Below, in pieces: positions 10,561-21,023 of a DNA stretch of 64,000 nucleotides. Positions within the stretch are counted from its first letter, which is position 1; each line of letters starts with the position of its first letter. Source of the stretch: Impatiens glandulifera (Eukaryota > Streptophyta > Magnoliopsida > Ericales > Balsaminaceae); the NCBI RefSeq assembly GCF_907164915.1, contig NC_061868.1:26407819-26471818 (forward strand), written 5' to 3'. Position numbers and translations under genes: made by a program. The notes under the pieces are model-generated. The model ran no database searches, was not told where the DNA came from, and worked only from the letters and a program-made list of their open reading frames with translations.

Positions 10561-11177
10561 GTTGTAATTTTATTTTCTATATATTCTGAACCGATAAATG
10601 AATCGGTTTCTATCTTGTATCTCTCATTTCAATGAACATCTATTTCAGCTTGATGACCGGGTCAATAATTGCAAATATTCATTCCTTCTAACCGGTTAAA
10701 ATCATTAAACTGCTTCGTTGAAAAATCCGGTCAAAATCAAATACCGCATCATCTCGGTTAATAAATCGCATCATTTAATAAACGGATTCAAGAAGAACCG
10801 CTTCATCAAAGGATAAAATAACCGAAATCAAAAGTCCGCTCAAAGTCTTCGGAGGGAAATTTCCCGCCCATGAACTCCCGCTTTGGTTTCCCGCTTTGTT
10901 TTTCCGCCTATGGCTTTCCCGCCGTTGGATTCCCGCCTTCGGTTTGCCGCCCATGGCTTCCCGCCCACAGTTTCCTGCTCAATGCGTTGGAGGGAAATTT
11001 CCCGCCTAAAAGTGATGGGACGGTTCGCGACGGTAAGGATTCCAAACCGCAACTATAAATAGGGTCCTTAGTCATTTTATTTCATTCTTACGCGAATCGG
11101 CTTTCTCTCTCTAGCTTTCAGTTTTCTCAAACTCTCTATAATTGTTTTCTCTTGTTCTCTCGATTCAATCATCAACA
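10561..11177 (+). promoter_or_regulatory. Promoter of aORF3 in A with E2F-type site array
   Basis: A 617-bp spacer. Between 10849 and 11006 there are at least eight sites close to the plant E2F consensus. Perfect TTTCCCGCC occurs at 10860, 10915 and 10998; TTTCCCGC at 10887; ATTCCCGCC at 10929; CTTCCCGCC at 10957; TTTGCCGCC at 10943; TTTCCGCC near 10901. The array is bounded by two copies of GGAGGGAAATTTCCCGCC (10851-10868 and 10989-11006), each holding the palindrome GGGAAATTTCCC. A TATAAAT box is at 11054-11060, 118 bp before the ATG. S-phase control through E2F is an inference. Confidence 0.6.
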
Positions 11178-12110
11178 ATGGGTCGCGACTCTGCACTATT
11201 CAAACATATCGTCCAGGTCGACTTTGAGGAAATCCGGGCAAATGGTTCGGCTCCGGCAAAGCAAGTCTTATCCTGGATCTCCGAGTCCGGCCTCGAATAC
11301 TTTCTAGGCGATCCATTCATTCTATACCAGGAAGCGGTTGAGGAATTTTTCCAAACCGCATCTCTCACCGAAAGAACAATAATTGCAACCGTCGGCGGTC
11401 AGCAGCTCGAATTGATAGAAGAGTCGGTTGCTGATATACTACGCCTACCATCAGAAGGAAGCAACCTCTCGGCGACCTTAGATCAAGAGACTTTCGAGGC
11501 GGCTTGCCAGGTTCTCTCGGAAACCGCGGTCCCTATCGAGGTCTCCAGGAAGAAATCATCACTTCGATCGGAGTATAGACCGCTATGTGATATTTTCACA
11601 AAATCGGTCCAAGCAAGAGGGGGAAACTATGATAGTCTCAACCGGGCGAATATTGAGATGCTTGCCGGTTTAGTAAACGGCATCAGAATAAACTGGGCTA
11701 AGGTTGTTTTCAACAACCTATGTGAAATGGTGGATCCGGCTTCCACCCGGTCATGGGGATACGCCATCCCACTTGGGAAAATTATGCTCCATTACATCAT
11801 CAACACCGGTCCTGGTGTTCTTCTTTCTTCAAGCAAAATCATAAAGTCCCGCCAATTCAAGGAAAGAAAGAGCAACAGGAAGGCTTCCGGTTCTACAGGT
11901 GGCCGAAGGAAGAAGTCTGCCGGTAAGAAACCAACTCCGGTTAGAGAAAAGTCCGGAAGCAAGAAAGCCAAACAACCAATCGAAACTGCTGATCCGCGGT
12001 CCGAAACGCCCAATAAGGAAGATTCGGCCTCCAGCTCTGACCGAACCAACTCGCAACATTCTGGAAAAGATCAGACCGGTAAAGGGAAAGGACCGGTGGT
12101 CGAGGACTAA
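11178..12110 (+). CDS. aORF3 of element A, N-terminal half (family domain plus basic linker)
   Basis: The ATG at 11178 is preferred over upstream non-ATG starts because of its ACAATGG context and because the protein then begins like its homologs (MGRDSALFKHIVQVDF). It encodes 310 residues to TAA 12108-12110. Residues 1-220 hold the aORF family domain: IVQVDFEEI, SGLEYFLGD, AVEEFFQTA, LRLPSEGSNL, SSLRSEYRPL and RINWAKVVFNNL. Residues about 228-310 are a Lys/Arg/Ser-rich linker with RRKKSAGKK, a likely nuclear localisation signal. The frame stays open after the stop and reaches the coiled-coil half without a shift, so the two halves look like one gene of about 890 codons with one internal stop. 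Confidence 0.75.
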   Translation: MGRDSALFKHIVQVDFEEIRANGSAPAKQVLSWISESGLEYFLGDPFILYQEAVEEFFQTASLTERTIIATVGGQQLELIEESVADILRLPSEGSNLSATLDQETFEAACQVLSETAVPIEVSRKKSSLRSEYRPLCDIFTKSVQARGGNYDSLNRANIEMLAGLVNGIRINWAKVVFNNLCEMVDPASTRSWGYAIPLGKIMLHYIINTGPGVLLSSSKIIKSRQFKERKSNRKASGSTGGRRKKSAGKKPTPVREKSGSKKAKQPIETADPRSETPNKEDSASSSDRTNSQHSGKDQTGKGKGPVVED

Positions 12111-12191
12111 TCGGTCAGTCATGATAATACTAACACCGGTGCGGACGACATTGAGGAAGAAGACAACCGGGCTGACGATAACACCCGGGAG

Positions 12192-13850
12192 ATGGCCGAA
12201 ATTCTCGTGAGCAGAATCATGGATGAAATCCACCAGCAAGCTCGCGAGGCGTACAAAGTATTCTGTCAATGGATCCGGCACCGGCATCATTTATTCAACA
12301 AAGACATGCTACCGGGTCTATCCGTTGGCCACAAATTCGAAAGGTTGATGGAGATGGAGGAGGAAGTCATCAACCTCATAAAGGCTGAAGATGCCAAAAC
12401 CGCCTTAGACCGATACGCAATAGTAGAACCTCGTGCTCGGTTACAAAAACTCACCGAACACATTCAACGCCTTAAAGAAAAGTATACTCCGGGAACACCG
12501 AATTCTCAACTACAACACTTGGTGTTGGAGTTGCTTGCGGTCAAGGAAAGGGAGCTGACCGAGGAAGTGGCGCGGCTTGAAGCGGTGCCCGAACATCAAG
12601 ATACAACGAACTCACCGTCTCCTAGGGATGATGGCGGTCAGAACCCGATCGATAAAGAGATAGCCTCTCCTCCAGCGGATCAGACTATCAACATGACCGA
12701 CGATAGTACAAAGACACCTCTCACCGACCTACGCGCATCTGTTCAACCTAGGGATTCAGAACCGGCCATTACAGAAGAGAGGGTCATAACTCTCATCGAA
12801 GAATTTGTCAACGACGCGGTTCGACCTTGGAAGAGGAAAATTAAGAAAACCGCGGTTCAAGCAGTCAAGATAACTGAGACAACAAAGGATGATCTAGGCG
12901 AGGCGGTCAAGCGGATCATGTTGGTTGAAACCAACTACGGTAATACGGATGAATTGTACGGCGCTCATCTAGATCGAACTAAGGCCTTGGAGGATATGAC
13001 TCCGAAGTTGGTGGATGACCTCGATTCGGTCAGCCAAAAGGTAGCAGAGATGGAACGGTCTCAAGAAAAGACCGATCACCGGCTGACAAAGGTCGATGAG
13101 GACCTGGCTCGGTCAAGTGCCCAAGCCGGTTCGACACTTGACAGGGTAATAATTCTTGAAGAAAAGAATGCAACCCTTGAGGAAAGAAACACCAAGCTTG
13201 AAGCCGACCTCAAGGAGGTCACCGAACAGGTGACTGAATTATTAATGGCCAAGCTGGCTGTAGATAAAGCAATTGAGGAGGCGAATGCCCTCGCGGCTCG
13301 GCAACTTCAAGATGCGCTAGACGAGGAGACGCGAACACGGAAGGAAGCGGCAGCGGCTGATGCGAACATAACTGGTCATATGCAAAACCTGGCAGTCAAT
13401 GCACCGGAAATCGCAAAGTCCATAGCGGCTCAAAAAGCCGAAGATGCTAAGCGACTAAAAGCTCAGCAACAAATGTACAACGATTTTGCCAAGGCACACA
13501 AGAAGTCTCAGGCGGTTGCTTCCTGCTCTGTTCCGGTCACGCGTAAAAGGAAAGCTGCTTCGAGGAAGGCACAAGTCACCGGGCTGCTGAACAAAATCAC
13601 TGACACAATTATTGACACCCCACCCAACCCGGCTGTGCAAAATGAGGATGATTTCGAGGAAGAGCTCGAGTTTCAGTCACCACTCCGAAGACAGTGGTGC
13701 TTGAATGTGGCTCCAATAAGATCAATCGGCCAACCGTTCTCTCCTGAAACCGGCACCTCAGGCGGTCAAGGTCCCTCTTCCAGACCGGCTAAGGGACAAA
13801 CAACCGATGAACTGCTTCAACAGTTTATGCCGCCTAGAGCAAAGAAATAG
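12192..13850 (+). CDS. aORF3 of element A, C-terminal half (coiled coil)
   Basis: A 552-residue open frame, in the same frame as the upstream half. The ATG at 12192 is the first good internal start, although the true product may be a read-through fusion. Residues 1-130 are helical and match the B and C copies (W-rich start, then DMLPGLS, an EEE-rich helix and a YAIVEPRARL segment). From about residue 190 on come heptad-rich stretches, for example KNATLEERNTKLEADLKEV, indicating a long coiled coil. A basic cluster RKRKAASRK near the C-terminus may be a second nuclear signal. The protein could be structural or nucleic-acid associated. No enzymatic motif is seen. Confidence 0.7.
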   Translation: MAEILVSRIMDEIHQQAREAYKVFCQWIRHRHHLFNKDMLPGLSVGHKFERLMEMEEEVINLIKAEDAKTALDRYAIVEPRARLQKLTEHIQRLKEKYTPGTPNSQLQHLVLELLAVKERELTEEVARLEAVPEHQDTTNSPSPRDDGGQNPIDKEIASPPADQTINMTDDSTKTPLTDLRASVQPRDSEPAITEERVITLIEEFVNDAVRPWKRKIKKTAVQAVKITETTKDDLGEAVKRIMLVETNYGNTDELYGAHLDRTKALEDMTPKLVDDLDSVSQKVAEMERSQEKTDHRLTKVDEDLARSSAQAGSTLDRVIILEEKNATLEERNTKLEADLKEVTEQVTELLMAKLAVDKAIEEANALAARQLQDALDEETRTRKEAAAADANITGHMQNLAVNAPEIAKSIAAQKAEDAKRLKAQQQMYNDFAKAHKKSQAVASCSVPVTRKRKAASRKAQVTGLLNKITDTIIDTPPNPAVQNEDDFEEELEFQSPLRRQWCLNVAPIRSIGQPFSPETGTSGGQGPSSRPAKGQTTDELLQQFMPPRAKK

Positions 13851-13915
13851 GGGCTTTCTTTACTTTTACTTTTGGTTATTTATATATATATAGCTCTTTG
13901 CATTAGTGTCTTCTT

Positions 13916-13961
<46 letters not shown>

Positions 13962-14206
13962 GATTTTTGGAAACCGGTCTGCATTTGGATTCTTACTTGA
14001 TTTTGAATATTTTAAGTAAAATAATCAAAAAGGGAGAAATTGATAAGATAAAATATAAAAAATTTCTAAATTTCTCTCAAAATTCTCCAAAAATTTTTCG
14101 AAAAATTCTCCCAAGTTAATTTCCAAAAATCCGGCCAAACAAACTCTTAAAAACAAAACCAGCCTATATTTGCACTCTTAAGTAAAATAATCAAAAAGGG
14201 AGAAAT
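13851..14206 (+). other. 3' untranslated region of A with AT repeat and two polypurine tracts
   Basis: After the aORF3 stop there is an (AT)n run at 13919-13957. A polypurine tract AAAAAGGGAGAAA occurs twice, at 14027-14039 and 14193-14205. The second ends 1 bp before the 3' LTR and is the working one by position. Both lie in a 30-bp direct repeat (14013-14042 and 14179-14208). The 138 bp between them begin TGATAAGATAAAA and resemble the start of the B-type LTR, so this looks like an old LTR-start remnant. Confidence 0.7.
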
Positions 14207-15445
14207 TGTTAGATAAAATTAGACTGGTTAATAGAACTTAACACAAACAAACTTCCTATGCAGGAACGGTCAAGCAACGAAACCGGTCAAGCAACTCAAT
14301 AGGCCAAGTAACTAAACCGGTTAAGAAACTAAACCGGTCAAGTAATCAAACCGACCAAAAACCTGACCGAACAAGAAAGACAAGATCGGTCAAAACAGAA
14401 GGTCAGAATCACTAGACAGTCGGTTAATCAGAAGCGAATGGAAAAACCGAAGTGATCCGGTTAACATAAACAACCGACCAGCACAAATAGATACTTCGGG
14501 TATTTGTTGAGAATGATACCGAAGGAACAGACTGAATATTGCCATATTTATAAAAGTCTGAGGAAAGTCTGCAGGCTGTAGAAGACCGTCCTACAAGATC
14601 TTTCTACTTAAGGATAAATCAGAAAGGCAATCTTCCAAGTACAGACAACTGTCCAACCGACAGTTGCCATATTAAATAAAAGACAAAACCTAACTGGTTT
14701 GACCAACACACTGGAAGACTAGACCGCTAGGTCTGAAGACTAGACCGTCAGGTCTGAAGACTAGACCGCCAGGTCTGAATCACTGAACCTCTGCTCAACC
14801 AATCAGATTCAAGGAAATGAAATGTGACCGTTGGCACATTTCACCTATAAAAGAAGGAGCTGAAGAGGAATAAATGCGGGTTACAAGTTCTGAATTTTCT
14901 ACAGCCTAAGTGAAAAGATTTTGTTCTATCTCTAGAAAGCTTAAGCGCTTAGTTGAAGTGTAATTTTACAATTTCGGTTAAAATTGTACGAGTGTTATCG
15001 AGCAGGAAATAAGTCTCGATCGAATTGTGTTTGTACTCCTTAGTGAATATCCTTCTCGTGGTTTCGAGAGGAAGGGGTGACGTAGGAGTTTTATCTCCGA
15101 ACATCCATAAAAACTTGTCTTGTTACTTACTTTCTGCATGCTTTACTTTATAACCGATCTGCATTAACCGACTAATACCGCTCCAACCGAATCACTAAGT
15201 TCCAAAATCGACCCAGCAATCTCCAAACCTGTCTTACTCAAATCCGGTCCTGCCTATCTCGTGTGTGTGTTGCTTCAACCTGAAACAAACCACTTCCTCG
15301 CTTGAACTCTGTTCAAGGGTTTGTGACAGTTTTTGTAGTATTAAAACCCCGGTATTAATTTCTAACCGGATTAATCACCACCTCTTTGAGTGAAACGCGA
15401 TAACCGTCCAACACCGGTCCCCCAGCCGCGACCTAGATCCTAACA
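14207..15445 (+). repeat. 3' LTR of element A
   Basis: 1239 bp, TGTTAG to CTAACA, matching 1813-3072 apart from scattered substitutions and one missing 21-bp unit. TATA box at 14846-14852. Confidence 0.95.
14716..14778 (+). repeat. Three 21-bp tandem units in the 3' LTR of A
   Basis: Same unit as at 2322-2405 but three copies. Two carry substitutions inside the palindrome (CCGCTAGG and CCGTCAGG). Confidence 0.9.
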
Positions 15446-15450
15446 CTATA
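15446..15450. repeat. Target-site duplication of element A, right copy (CTATA)
   Basis: Directly follows the 3' LTR end of A and repeats 1808-1812. Confidence 0.93.
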
Positions 15451-17093
15451 GACGATAATACCTTGAACAAGATATCAGCCTGTGATAATGCAAAGGAAGC
15501 CTGTGAAACGATCATTCAGATTCATGAAGTAAACGAAAGAACAAAGGAGAACAAAATCTTGGTGGCTACATAGAAATATGAAAACATCAGGATGAAACCG
15601 GGGGAAAATATGAAGGAATTCAGTAACCGGTTCACTAGTGTGGTCAACGAGCTTCAAACACTCGGAAAGAAATACGACAACCGAGAAGTAATGATTAAAG
15701 CCTTAAGATCACTGCCGAGCACATGGGATATCAAAACCATGGTGATGAGAGAATCAGGCAACCTCGGGCAGATGAAGTTGCATGACGTGTTTGAGGATCT
15801 AAAAGCTTACGAGTTCGAGATTAAGTCTCGGATCGAAGATGAAGCATCCACGTCAACCGCAACCAGAGCATTGGTTACATCGGTGGAACCGGCGGTCCAA
15901 GTATCAACCGTTCCGGCTCCAGTCAAGAACGCTGATCAGATCAGTGAAGATGTGATGGCGATGCTAGCTCAGAAATTTGGGAGATTCATGAAAAAGAACC
16001 AGCCACCATCTAACAACAACTTTAGCTATAATTATGTAGATAAATCCAATAAAAGATGTTATAACTGTGACGGTTTTGGACATTTAATGTCAGAATGTAG
16101 GAAACCGAGAAGAGACGACAGAAAACCGGAAGGCAACTATCAAGGCAACAACTACCAAGGTAACCGGTACTAGGGTAACAACTACCAAGGGAACAACTAT
16201 CGGAGAAATGACAACCAACAGAACGACTACCGGAGAAACGATGACCAGCAAGCCGATGAAGGGAAGGAAATACAAAAAGCACTCATTGCATCAGACGGTG
16301 GAAGCGAATGGGCGTACTCTGACAACGAAAATGATGAAGAAAGAGTAACATGCTTCATGGAAAACGACGAAGAGGTATTTCATATCTCTTCTGATGAGTT
16401 TACTAAGGAAGATTTGATTTCTGCACTCAACGAAATGGTCGCTGAGTTCATAAACATATCTGCATACATACCGACTCCGGTAGAACACAAAACCGTAGAG
16501 TCAAGTAGTATCGCTGATAAGTAATGCGAAACCGCAATGTATGAACCGGATGAACTATCCTTAGAAAATGAGGAAACAGTTCAACCGGTAACTGAAATCG
16601 ATGAACGAGCACTGTATGTTACAGCTGCGTGGGAGAGATCTCGTCAAGCCATAAAACAGATGTGTAATTATAAAAGACACTCTAAGTGTAGATTTGGTAT
16701 TGGTTATGAACAAACAAATAAAACGAATCAAAACAACCTAACGGGATGAAACTCACAAAAGACAATCTTCCATTCATAAGATTTGTCAAGAGTTCATCAA
16801 CCGAAAATGATGAAGCACGTGATTTAAAACCGGAAAAAGAACTTAAATAGGTAAACCCGACTGAATCAGAAAACTGGCTTCATCTTGAGAGAAGGAAAGC
16901 CAACCGGAAAGAAAATAAACAACATAACACAAGTAAATCTAGGTTTCAAAGACACTCATCACCACAACATAAGGCTTTCTTGAGCAATGATCAAGAAGTT
17001 AAGCCAAATATTATAAGAACAGATACCGGGAAAGTGATCCGACTTATTCAAGTCTGGATCCCAAAAGGACTAATCAACCATGGACCCAATTAA
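15446..17093 (+). pseudogene. gag: gag of element B, continuation after element A
   Basis: Begins with the CTATA duplication and continues the Gag frame (AIDDNTLNKIS). It carries TAG at 15571 (from Gln), a stop at 16171 in the NYQGN repeat tract, a stop near 16522 and a frameshift near 16740. The zinc knuckle CYNCDGFGHLMSEC is near 16055-16100. The C-terminal frame ends at TAA 17091-17093, after GLINHGPN. Together with 1585-1812 this makes a Gag of about 620 codons, as in C. It is non-functional as it stands. Confidence 0.88.
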
Positions 17094-20000
17094 ATGTGGG
17101 TACCAAAAAGGTGTAAATAACTCTCTTTTGCAGGTTAGGAGAAGCAACCAGTTAAAGAACTCAGAATGGTATCTGGACAGCGGATGCTCAAGACACATGA
17201 TCGACAACGATGAACTACTAACCGACATCAAATATCAAACCGGAGCAGTCATAACATTCGGTGACAACTCGAAAGGTAAAACCATGGGCAAGGGTAAGAT
17301 TGTCCATGGTAACCTATCCATAAATAATGTATTACTGGTATTACAATAGCATTCTAACCTATTAAGTATAAGTCAAATGTGCGATGTAGGCTATAAAGTT
17401 GAATTTCATAAGAATGCATGTTTAGTTAAGAATCATCAAAATGACATTCTTTTGACCGGAAACTGAATGGGAAATATTTACAAAGTTGATTGGAAAACTG
17501 ATTTTGAAAAACCTGTATGCATGATAGCTGGAAATGATCCAAACTGGCTTTGGCATAAACGGCTAAACCATTTGAATTTCAAAACAATTAACTTTATATG
17601 CTCCAAGGAATTAGTTCACGGTTTTCCAAATGTTAAATTCTCAAAAGATAAAGTATGTTTTGCATGTCAAATGGGTAAACAAATAAAGTCATCTTTCAAA
17701 AGTAAAGGAAATTATCAATCTGAACGGTGTTTAGAACTTTTGCATATGGATCTGTTTGGTCTGGTTAAAGTAACTAGTCTAGGAGGCATGCATTACACTA
17801 TGGTAGTTATTGATGACTATTCTAAGTTTACTTGGGTAACATTTCTAGCCTCTAAAAATTAAGCAACTCCAAACCTGATCAAATTGATTTTGAGAATACA
17901 AAAAGAGAAATCTATTCGAGTAAACAAAATCAGAAGTGATAGAGGAACTGAGTTTATAAATAGCAGATTAACTACTTTTCTTGATGATTCCGCTATTAGA
18001 CACGAGTTGTCTAGTGCCAGAACTCCTCAACAAAACGGCCTGGCTGAGAGAAGAAACCGAACTCTCAAGGAAGCTGCAAGGTCAATGATAGCCGATTCGG
18101 GTATCGCTCAAAAGTTTTGGGCTGAGGCTATTAATACCGCATGTTACACTAAAAACCGATTCTTAGTAACTAAACGTTTTTCCAAAACTCCTTTTGAAAT
18201 ATACTATGATCGGATTCCAAACATACGGTATTTTCGAATTTTTGGTAGTAAATGTTTTGTTCACAACAACGACAAAAATTATTTGACCGCTTTTGATGAT
18301 AAATTCGATGAGGGAATAATGTTGGGATATTCAGCTGTGAGTAAAGCTTATAGGATATATAATACTAGGACTTTAACAGTTGAAGAAATAACCCACGTTG
18401 TTTTTGATGAATCAGTTGAACGAAACACTACATTACCCTTCGACCTTCACAACAGAATGGAAAACTTCAATATCTATTATGATGATGAAGATGAGGTTCC
18501 CGTTTTTAGACTATTCGTCAATGACCAAGCGGTTGATGCTGAACCTCATCCTGCTCACCGCAGAAAGTTGACTCTTCAGTTTCGACTGAAGAAATTGGTC
18601 GGTCTGACTCTGGTCAGCCTACCGATCAGTCTAACCTTGATCAGCCAACCGAAAGCTTGATAGACATGTCTCGGATAAACCTCAGAATGAATAAGAATCA
18701 TCCTCTTGAACTAGTAATAGGTAACATATCCTCACCCGTCCGAACTAGGCAACAAAATTTGGAACACTATGAAAACTCCGCCTTCATATCACAAATTGAG
18801 CCGAAAAAGGTGGATGAAGCATTGTCAGATCCCGATTGGATCCAAGCAATGCAAGAGGATTAAACGAGTTTGAGAGAAATAAAGTCTGGTACATAGTCCC
18901 TAGACCGAAAAACAAACCGGTTATAGGAACACGATGGGTATTCAGAAATAAACTCAATGAAGACGGTTTAGTTACGAGGAACAAAGCCCGGTTAGTGGCT
19001 CAAGGCTACAAACAAGAAGAAGGCGTTGATTTTGAAGAATCATTTGCCCCTGTAGCTAGACTTGAGGCCATTAGTATATTTTTAGCATATGCAGATTTTA
19101 AAAATTTCAAAGTTTTTCAAATGGATGTTAAAAGCGCTTTTCTAAACGGTAAGGTAAATGAGGAGGTGTATGTAAATCAACCTCCAGGTTTCAAAAATCC
19201 AGAACACGAAAATCATGTTTGCCAGCTGAACAAGGCCTTTACGGTTTGAAACAGGCTCCGAGAGCCTGGTACGATACGTTAACACAAATTTTATTTGATC
19301 ACAAATTTACAATAAGTTTAGTGGACAAAACACTCTTCAAATTCGAGAAAAAGGAACACATATTACTTGTTCAAATATATGTTGATGATATTATTTTCGG
19401 ATCAACCGATCCAAAACTATGTGATAAATTCTCAAAAATGATGACTGACAAATTTCAAATGAGTATGATGGGAGAACTGAGTTTCTTCCTAGTACTTCAA
19501 GTTAAGCAGATTGAAGCCGGAACGTTCATAAGTCAACCAAAGTACACAGTCGAACTACTGAAGAAGTGTGGAATAGAAACATGCGTCGAGGCGGCTACAC
19601 CAATGAGTCCTTCCGTAAAGTTAGACAAAGATGAGGATGGTCAAGCCGTTGACATCACAACATATCGGGGAATGATTAGATCCCTGCTTTACCTAACAGC
19701 CAGCCGACCGGACATCCTGTTTACGGTTGGAGTATGCGGGAGATTTCAAGCCAATCCAAAGCAATCACATTACACTGTGGCTAAAAGAATATTAAAATAT
19801 CTGAAGGGAACTCAAGAAGTGGGAATTTGGTATCCAAAAGACTCAAGTTTCAATCTCAAAAGCTACTAAGACGCAGATTACGCAGGATGCAAAATCGATA
19901 GAAAGAGTACAAGTGGAACCTGTCAATTCCTGGGTGACCGGCTAGTTACTTGGAGCAGCAAGAAAAAGACCTCAGTTGCAACGTCAACCGCAGAGGCAGA

Positions 20001-20334
20001 GTACATAGCAGCCGGAAGTTGTTGTGCACAACTCCTCTAGATCCAACAACAACTAAGGGACTTTGGCGTAGTAGCTGAGGAATCACCAATATTTTGTGAC
20101 AACACCAGCGCGATAGCGATTACATACAATCCAGTGTTGCACTCAAAAACGAAACATATTGATATAAGACACCATTTCATCCGGGAGCATGTTCAGGAGA
20201 AACACATCCGGTTGGAATATGTCTAAACTAAGCAACAAGTAGCAGACATCTTCACCAAACCGCTACAGGAAGCTAAGTTTTCTCACTTCAGAAATATTCT
20301 AGGAATTACTGATTTTAAGCAACTTATACCATGA
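17080..20334 (+). pseudogene. pol: pol of element B, broken
   Basis: The ATG at 17080 lies in the +1 frame relative to gag and overlaps its last codons. The protease keeps WYLDSGCSRHM with the D-S-G triad. The integrase runs from HKRLNHLN (about 17553) through PQQNGLAERRNRT (about 18030). The RT motif YVDD is at 19378-19389. RNase H has DADYAGC (about 19872) and DNTSA (about 20099). Breaks: TAG at 17347, TGA near 17464, TAA near 17860, a 10-bp deletion relative to C near 18555 with frameshift, further shifts near 18860 and 19240, and stops near 19867, 20038 and 20224. It ends with TGA 20332-20334. Confidence 0.92.
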
Positions 20335-21023
20335 TCATACATACTACTTACATACACAATTATGAAAAACCGGGATATGTGTTCAGGGAGAAGCTCTCAC
20401 TTCTCAAACCATGTTCAAATAGGCCATTGAAAATTCAAGGATGCTAATTGGGAGGAAGTCTCCGGTTATGCCTGATCACTTCATGATGTCAAACCACATG
20501 AATATCTACTAGGCGGTTGAAATGACCTGGTAGAAGTGGATACAATTAATCTAAAGCTGAACAAATGATTGATATGTCTCAACATTTCTTCACAATCGGA
20601 ATAAAATATCCAACTAAAACCGGTCATGGAAAATCGATTAGTACAAATACACTCTGGTTTCGATAAATTGAACTTTTCCGCGTTTTCATGCATACCTTGA
20701 GAAATGAAGCCTGTAATTAATAAAATAGTTAACCTCAATCGAGATGACGACATGTGTCCATCATCAAGAGATGGAGACTAACATCTTGTCAATAGATTTT
20801 TGTCATCATGAATATCTTAGTAATAATTAGTTTTGCATTGGAAATAAACATTATACACTTCAACAAGTTAAAGCCTATTAACTAATTGATGACATCACTA
20901 AGCATGCTTAACCTATTGATCTAGCCGAACCCCTGGCTATATAAACCATCCTCAAATCCTCACAACTCTTCACAAAATCTACTATTCACAAAAACTATCT
21001 TGAGATCAAATTACCTCAAGAAC
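20335..21023 (+). promoter_or_regulatory. Non-coding block and promoter before aORF1 of B
   Basis: A 689-bp spacer without a supported gene. TATATAA is at 20938-20944, 80 bp before the ATG at 21024. In element C the matching spacer lacks about 190 bp next to the end of pol. Confidence 0.5.

Larger units (their letters stand above)
1813..15445 (+). mobile_element. Complete Ty1/copia element A nested in gag of B
   Basis: The element is 13,633 bp long. LTRs at 1813-3072 and 14207-15445 share TGTTAG...CTAACA ends, and the unit is bounded by the 5-bp duplication CTATA. In order it holds the initiator tRNA-Met primer site, gag, pol, three accessory ORFs, a polypurine tract and the 3' LTR. It belongs to the same broad family as B and C (same cassette), but its LTR sequence is mostly different. 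The two LTRs differ by a few percent by eye, so insertion was not very recent. gag and pol carry several stops and frameshifts. Confidence 0.95.

Noticed and set aside
11792..12290. Antisense ORFs of 85 and 153 codons across aORF3 of A
   Set aside because: They are shadows of the GC-biased, Lys/Ser-rich coding strand and are not conserved in B or C.
17100..17131. Short GT...TTTGCAG segment that looks like an intron at the gag-pol junction
   Set aside because: At about 25 nt it is too short for plant splicing, and the pol frame reads through it.
20481..20753. 90-codon minus-strand ORF between pol and aORF1 of B
   Set aside because: It is not conserved as an open frame in the matching spacer of C and lies in a promoter region.
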